Assembly (NCBI GenBank): GCA_030838025.1
Contig: JAUTXM010000150.1
Span: 1 to 9,515, forward strand
Length of the DNA stretch: 9,515 nt
Origin: Acidimicrobiaceae bacterium
GTDB taxonomy: Bacteria > Actinomycetota > Acidimicrobiia > Acidimicrobiales > Palsa-688
Direction: 5' to 3'
Positions 6,755-9,515 of this stretch are shown here, in pieces (within the stretch, counting starts at the first letter, position 1; each line of letters opens with the position of its first letter). A program made the position numbers and the translations under genes. The notes under the pieces were generated by a model. That model saw only the letters and a list, made by a program, of their open reading frames with translations, was not told the DNA's origin and ran no database searches.

Positions 6755-8728
6755 ATGAGCTGCACAATGAAGGAACCTGCGAAACGACCGCACTCGCGGT
6801 TAGCATTGACGACCGTATTAGTCATGATGCTCGTGGTCGCCAGCATGGTCGGGATTGCCCAGGCCCGCCGGGCTTCGGCAGCAACCGCACCTCCCACCCT
6901 GAGCCTGCCGGTCGGCGCCGGCCAGTCACCGTTCGTCATCGGCACGCATTCGGACAATGGCATCGGCGGCCCGAAGAATGCCATCGATGTCCTAAATGCC
7001 GATGGCCACGTACGGGCAGCGGCGGCCGGGACGGTCCGGATCGTCGGTTGCAGCGGCGGTCCGTTCGTAATGATCGATCATGCCAACAACTGGCACACCG
7101 GCTATTACCACCTCACCGGGATCCGAGTTTCCAACGGCCAGCAGGTTCAGGCCGGGGATTTGCTCGGCAATATGGGTACGGTGACTCCCTGCGGCGGCTG
7201 GGCCAGCGGTAACCATGTGCATTTCACCCTGTGGAGCTATCCAGGCGTCACAACCCACTACCCATCGCCCGGGACGGCGTATCCTCTGGCCGGCATCAAT
7301 ATCGGCGGATGGATAATGGCCGACGGATCGGCGCAATGCGACCACGTCTCGCCTTGTGGCACAGCCTCGAATGCCGCCACCGGGCGGGTCGTCCAACTGC
7401 CGTCCAACCTCTACAACTACGGTGGCGCCGCGCCGCCCCCTGCTCCGGTCGTCCGTGACACGGCGCTGCGCTCCGACGGGCATTCCGGCTACACCCTGGA
7501 CGGCTTCGGCGACGTGGTCGCATTCAGTGGCGCGCCGGCCATCCCGACCTCCCAGGAATCCCTGTGGCCTGGTTGGAACATCGCCCGCCGCCTGCTGCTG
7601 CTCACCGACAACTCGGGCTATGTCCTGGACGGCTTCGGTGGGATCCACCCGTTCTGGGCCGGAGGCGCGATGCAACCGCCGGCAATCACAGGCGGCGCGT
7701 ACTGGCCCAACTGGGACATCGCCCGGGACATCGAGCTGCTCCCCGACCACACCGGCGGCTACCAACTTGACGGTTATGGTGGCTTCCACCCCTTTGCCAT
7801 CGGCGCCAACCCGATCCCGCCCGCGGTCAGCGGGGCCCCGTACTGGGCCAACTGGGACATCGCCCGTGCCATCGCGGTGAACCCGGCCGGAACTGGCGGG
7901 TACGTGCTCGACGGCTTCGGCGGCGTCCACCCGTTCGGCATCGGATCCAACCAGGTCCCGCCCGCCATAGGCAACGCGGCGTACTGGCCCAACTGGGACA
8001 TCGCCCGTGACCTCGTCATCTCCTTTACAGGTACCTCGGGCTACACGCTCGACGGCTTCGGCGGCGCCCATCCGTTCGCCGCCGGATCACCGGCTCCGCC
8101 GCAGGTGCCCACGGCCCGCTACACACCCGGTTCAGACCTGGCCACCGGCCTCGCCATTTCCACCCAGCAAGGCGAAGTGTCCGGCGTCGTAGCTTTCTCG
8201 GACCACGCCGTCCCGTCGAGCTTCGGCCCTGGCGTGCGGGCTCGCAAGGTTGTCATGCTGCCCGGATCGACCACAGCGGGCTACAGCCTGGCCGGCGATG
8301 GAACCATCACCCCGTTCGGTGGTGCCCCGGCGGCGACCGGCAACGCCATCTGGCCCAACTGGGACATCGCCAGGGACATGGCGCTGCTGCCGAATGCCAC
8401 CGGCGGGTTCGTACTCGACGGCTACGGCGGCATCCACCCATTCAGCATCGGTCCCAACCCGCCACCCGCCGCCCCCGCCGGCGCTCCCTACTGGCCCAAC
8501 TGGGACATCGCCCGCAGCATTGTGCTCACCCCCAACGGAACCGGCGGCTACCTGCTCGACGGCTTCGGCGGCATCCACCCATTCAGCATCGGGTCCAACC
8601 CAGCGCCGAAGTCGCTCGACTCGACCGGAGCCTATTGGGGCGGGGACGACGTGACTCCGTCGATGGCCCTCGCCGGCCGGGGCGCCGTGGTCCTCGACAG
8701 CTACGGAGGAGTGCACACGGTTCACTGA
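6755..8728 (+). CDS. Secreted LasA-like M23 zinc endopeptidase with propeller-type repeats
   Basis: The 657-residue product starts with a signal peptide: basic 6-15, hydrophobic 16-36, and an AQA site near 35-37 or ASA near 40-42. Residues about 57-200 are an M23 metallopeptidase that cuts peptidoglycan cross-links or similar Gly-rich peptides. It resembles LasA (staphylolysin) more than the short LytM form. His65 in GTHSDNG and Asp78 in NAIDV are 13 residues apart, as in LasA. IRVSNGQQV (123-131) is nearly shared with LasA, and GYYHL (His119) and NHVHF (His154, His156) complete the active site. Zinc ligands are inferred to be His65, Asp78 and His156. Cysteines 99/146 and 195/201 may form disulfides. 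Residues about 245-656 carry repeated GYxLDGFGGxHPF units, probably a propeller for binding wall or glycans. It is probably its own transcription unit, ending at a strong terminator; targets could be its own wall or that of other bacteria. Confidence 0.93.
   Translation: MSCTMKEPAKRPHSRLALTTVLVMMLVVASMVGIAQARRASAATAPPTLSLPVGAGQSPFVIGTHSDNGIGGPKNAIDVLNADGHVRAAAAGTVRIVGCSGGPFVMIDHANNWHTGYYHLTGIRVSNGQQVQAGDLLGNMGTVTPCGGWASGNHVHFTLWSYPGVTTHYPSPGTAYPLAGINIGGWIMADGSAQCDHVSPCGTASNAATGRVVQLPSNLYNYGGAAPPPAPVVRDTALRSDGHSGYTLDGFGDVVAFSGAPAIPTSQESLWPGWNIARRLLLLTDNSGYVLDGFGGIHPFWAGGAMQPPAITGGAYWPNWDIARDIELLPDHTGGYQLDGYGGFHPFAIGANPIPPAVSGAPYWANWDIARAIAVNPAGTGGYVLDGFGGVHPFGIGSNQVPPAIGNAAYWPNWDIARDLVISFTGTSGYTLDGFGGAHPFAAGSPAPPQVPTARYTPGSDLATGLAISTQQGEVSGVVAFSDHAVPSSFGPGVRARKVVMLPGSTTAGYSLAGDGTITPFGGAPAATGNAIWPNWDIARDMALLPNATGGFVLDGYGGIHPFSIGPNPPPAAPAGAPYWPNWDIARSIVLTPNGTGGYLLDGFGGIHPFSIGSNPAPKSLDSTGAYWGGDDVTPSMALAGRGAVVLDSYGGVHTVH
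7487..8725 (+). repeat. About ten 47-residue propeller-type repeats within the M23 gene
   Basis: Units begin near residues 245, 288, 335, 382, 429, about 476 (degenerate, GVVAF), 509, 551, 598 and about 645. The usual period is 47 residues (141 bases). The core is GYxLDGFGGxHPF; alternate segments carry YWPNWDIAR about 30 residues later. The Asp-Gly and Trp-Asp positions are strongly kept, while the sixth and last units are eroded. The pattern resembles blades of a beta-propeller seen in exported actinobacterial proteins. Confidence 0.88.
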
Positions 8729-8746
8729 CGGGCGAACGGAGCAGCG

Positions 8747-8780
8747 GGAAGGAGGGCAGCCCAGCGGCTGCCCTCCTTCC
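8747..8780 (+). terminator. Perfect 15-bp hairpin terminator after the M23 gene
   Basis: GGAAGGAGGGCAGCC (8747-8761) is the exact reverse complement of GGCTGCCCTCCTTCC (8766-8780), with loop CAGC. It starts 18 bases after the stop. There is no T-run, only AATT. Stem length and loop size match the hairpin at 1384-1417. Confidence 0.85.
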
Positions 8781-9190
8781 AATTGGGGTCCTGATCTCCT
8801 GGGAGGACAGGTTGTCAAGGGGGGGTTCGAGATCGAACTGGTGTTCGATCGGAACCGGAGTTGGAACGAGGCGCCTGGTGCGTTTTCCGGTAAGCGGGAG
8901 GGGCGCGTCATCGGCCGCTCCCGACCCGTCGACGAAGTAGGTGACGCTGACCCCCCGACGGGAGTTGATCGTCATACACATCGACGCCCGACACGACCTG
9001 CCATCTCGTCCGAGCTTGTGGGCTTGGTCGCGGCCGAAGCGAACCACGAGAGCCACCGTGGCCGTCGGAAGCGACTCGACGTGGCGTTTGCGGTGCTGAA
9101 CGATGCGGCCGAGACCTGGAATCCCAGGCCAGATCCTCGAGCGTGGACGCACCTGGTCCCACGAAGCCGGCGGGGCGAGACACCGCGGCG
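8781..9190. other. Non-coding or decayed region
   Basis: No frame on either strand gives a protein-like product with a start and ribosome binding site. Long open frames here are compositional shadows of high GC. The notable structure is an imperfect inverted repeat at 8824-8856. The segment may be relic sequence left after loss of a gene, but no ancestor is recognised. Sequences resembling a tRNA T-arm at 8824-8838 do not fold as one. Confidence 0.4.
8824..8856. repeat. Imperfect inverted repeat
   Basis: GGTTC, GA, GATCGAAC, loop TGGT, GTTCGATC, G, GAACC. The inner eight pairs are perfect, and the outer five are separated by a 2x1 internal bulge, giving 13 pairs in all. There is no T-run, so it is not a standard terminator. 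It could be a protein-binding operator, an RNA hairpin or an end of a lost mobile element. Confidence 0.65.
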
Positions 9191-9477
9191 TTGACGGAAC
9201 GATGGAGGATCGTCGAGATGGAGCAGTGGGACCGTGGAGCACTCGACCTGGTGGCTCCCGCGTTCATCGAGTTCAGGACCGACCGCACAGGCAGCTTCGG
9301 TTTCATAGCAGTCGCCGGCTGGATGGACTACCGAAACGCAGAAAGGGGCGTACCGGCGTCGAGTTCACCTGGGAGGGAACCGACGAGGGAGATCCGGTGA
9401 GCGGCCGAGGATGGGCCGTCCTCCATGACGATAAATCCCTTCACGGGCGCATACATGTCCGCCGTGTCGAGCAGTGA
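9191..9477 (+). pseudogene. Short conserved actinobacterial protein broken by a frameshift
   Basis: From TTG 9191 the frame reads WRIVEMEQWDRGALDLV, PAFIEFRTD, GSFGFIAVAGWMDYRNAER and then runs into unrelated sequence, stopping at 9400. In the frame one base earlier the expected continuation appears: RTGVEFTWEGTDEGD, SGRGWAVLHDDKSLHGRI, stopping at 9477. I know this pattern (WRIVEMExWDRxALDLVxPAFIEF ... VEFxWxGxDExDPxSGRGWA) as a small family of uncharacterised actinobacterial proteins of roughly 100 residues; this is memory, not a search. The switch lies at GAAAGGGG (9341-9348), consistent with one missing base in a purine run, either a true mutation or a sequencing error. The C-terminal end after GRI also looks altered. 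The start is uncertain (TTG 9191, or GTG 9143). Confidence 0.75.
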
Positions 9478-9515
9478 TGCCGAGGTCGAGGGCCCGATGG
9501 ATGGTCGCGACCGAC

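Noticed and set aside
6992..8071. 359-residue minus-strand frame opposite the M23 gene
   Set aside because: Its repeated VPVGPV phrases are the reverse translation of the plus-strand propeller repeats.
7487..8725. CRISPR-like or tandem DNA repeat array
   Set aside because: The 141-base period is in frame, encodes a repeated protein motif and has no spacers.
8820..8850. tRNA T-arm-like sequence GGTTCGAGATC
   Set aside because: No matching acceptor, D or anticodon arms could be found; it is explained by the inverted repeat.
9455..9515. Possible start of a further gene at ATG 9455 running out of the window
   Set aside because: No ribosome binding site, and the 20 residues visible show nothing recognisable.

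Overview
The window is about two-thirds G+C, uses GTG starts freely, and carries secreted Ig-like and propeller-repeat proteins and NarL-type signalling genes. This suggests a high-GC actinobacterium; I cannot name the species. Genes were read by translation and motif recognition only, with no database search.

Layout. (1) 1-1357, plus strand: the tail of a fibronectin-III-like protein, a roughly 370-base gap, then a 279-residue protein ending in a bacterial Ig-like domain and lacking a convincing start. A perfect 15-bp hairpin terminator (1384-1417) lies between it and the next, convergent gene. (2) 1471-2229, minus strand: a secreted, Trp/Tyr-rich, six-cysteine protein of unknown function. 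It has a strong ribosome binding site and an intrinsic terminator inside its upstream leader. (3) 2588-6595, plus strand: a tightly packed four-gene unit. It encodes a membrane sensor that looks like a histidine kinase without phosphoacceptor His or ATPase domain, a NarL/LuxR-type response regulator, a paralogous membrane histidine kinase that retains His and ATPase boxes, and a membrane-anchored alpha/beta hydrolase. The first three genes are joined by GTGA stop/start overlaps. (4) 6755-8728, plus strand: a secreted LasA-like M23 zinc endopeptidase fused to about ten 47-residue propeller-type repeats. It is preceded by a leader with competing hairpins and followed by a perfect 15-bp terminator. 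(5) 8781-9515: mostly non-coding or decayed sequence with a complex inverted repeat, then a short conserved actinobacterial gene broken by a frameshift.

How it may work together (inference). The second sensor supplies kinase activity to the response regulator. The first sensor shares its membrane architecture but cannot autophosphorylate, so it may be a co-sensor or modulator. The hydrolase is probably co-transcribed and would act outside the membrane. The M23 enzyme, the aromatic secreted protein and the Ig-like proteins are surface or exported products that could be regulon members, but no shared operator was found. The most unusual element is the kinase-dead sensor / regulator / active-sensor / hydrolase operon.
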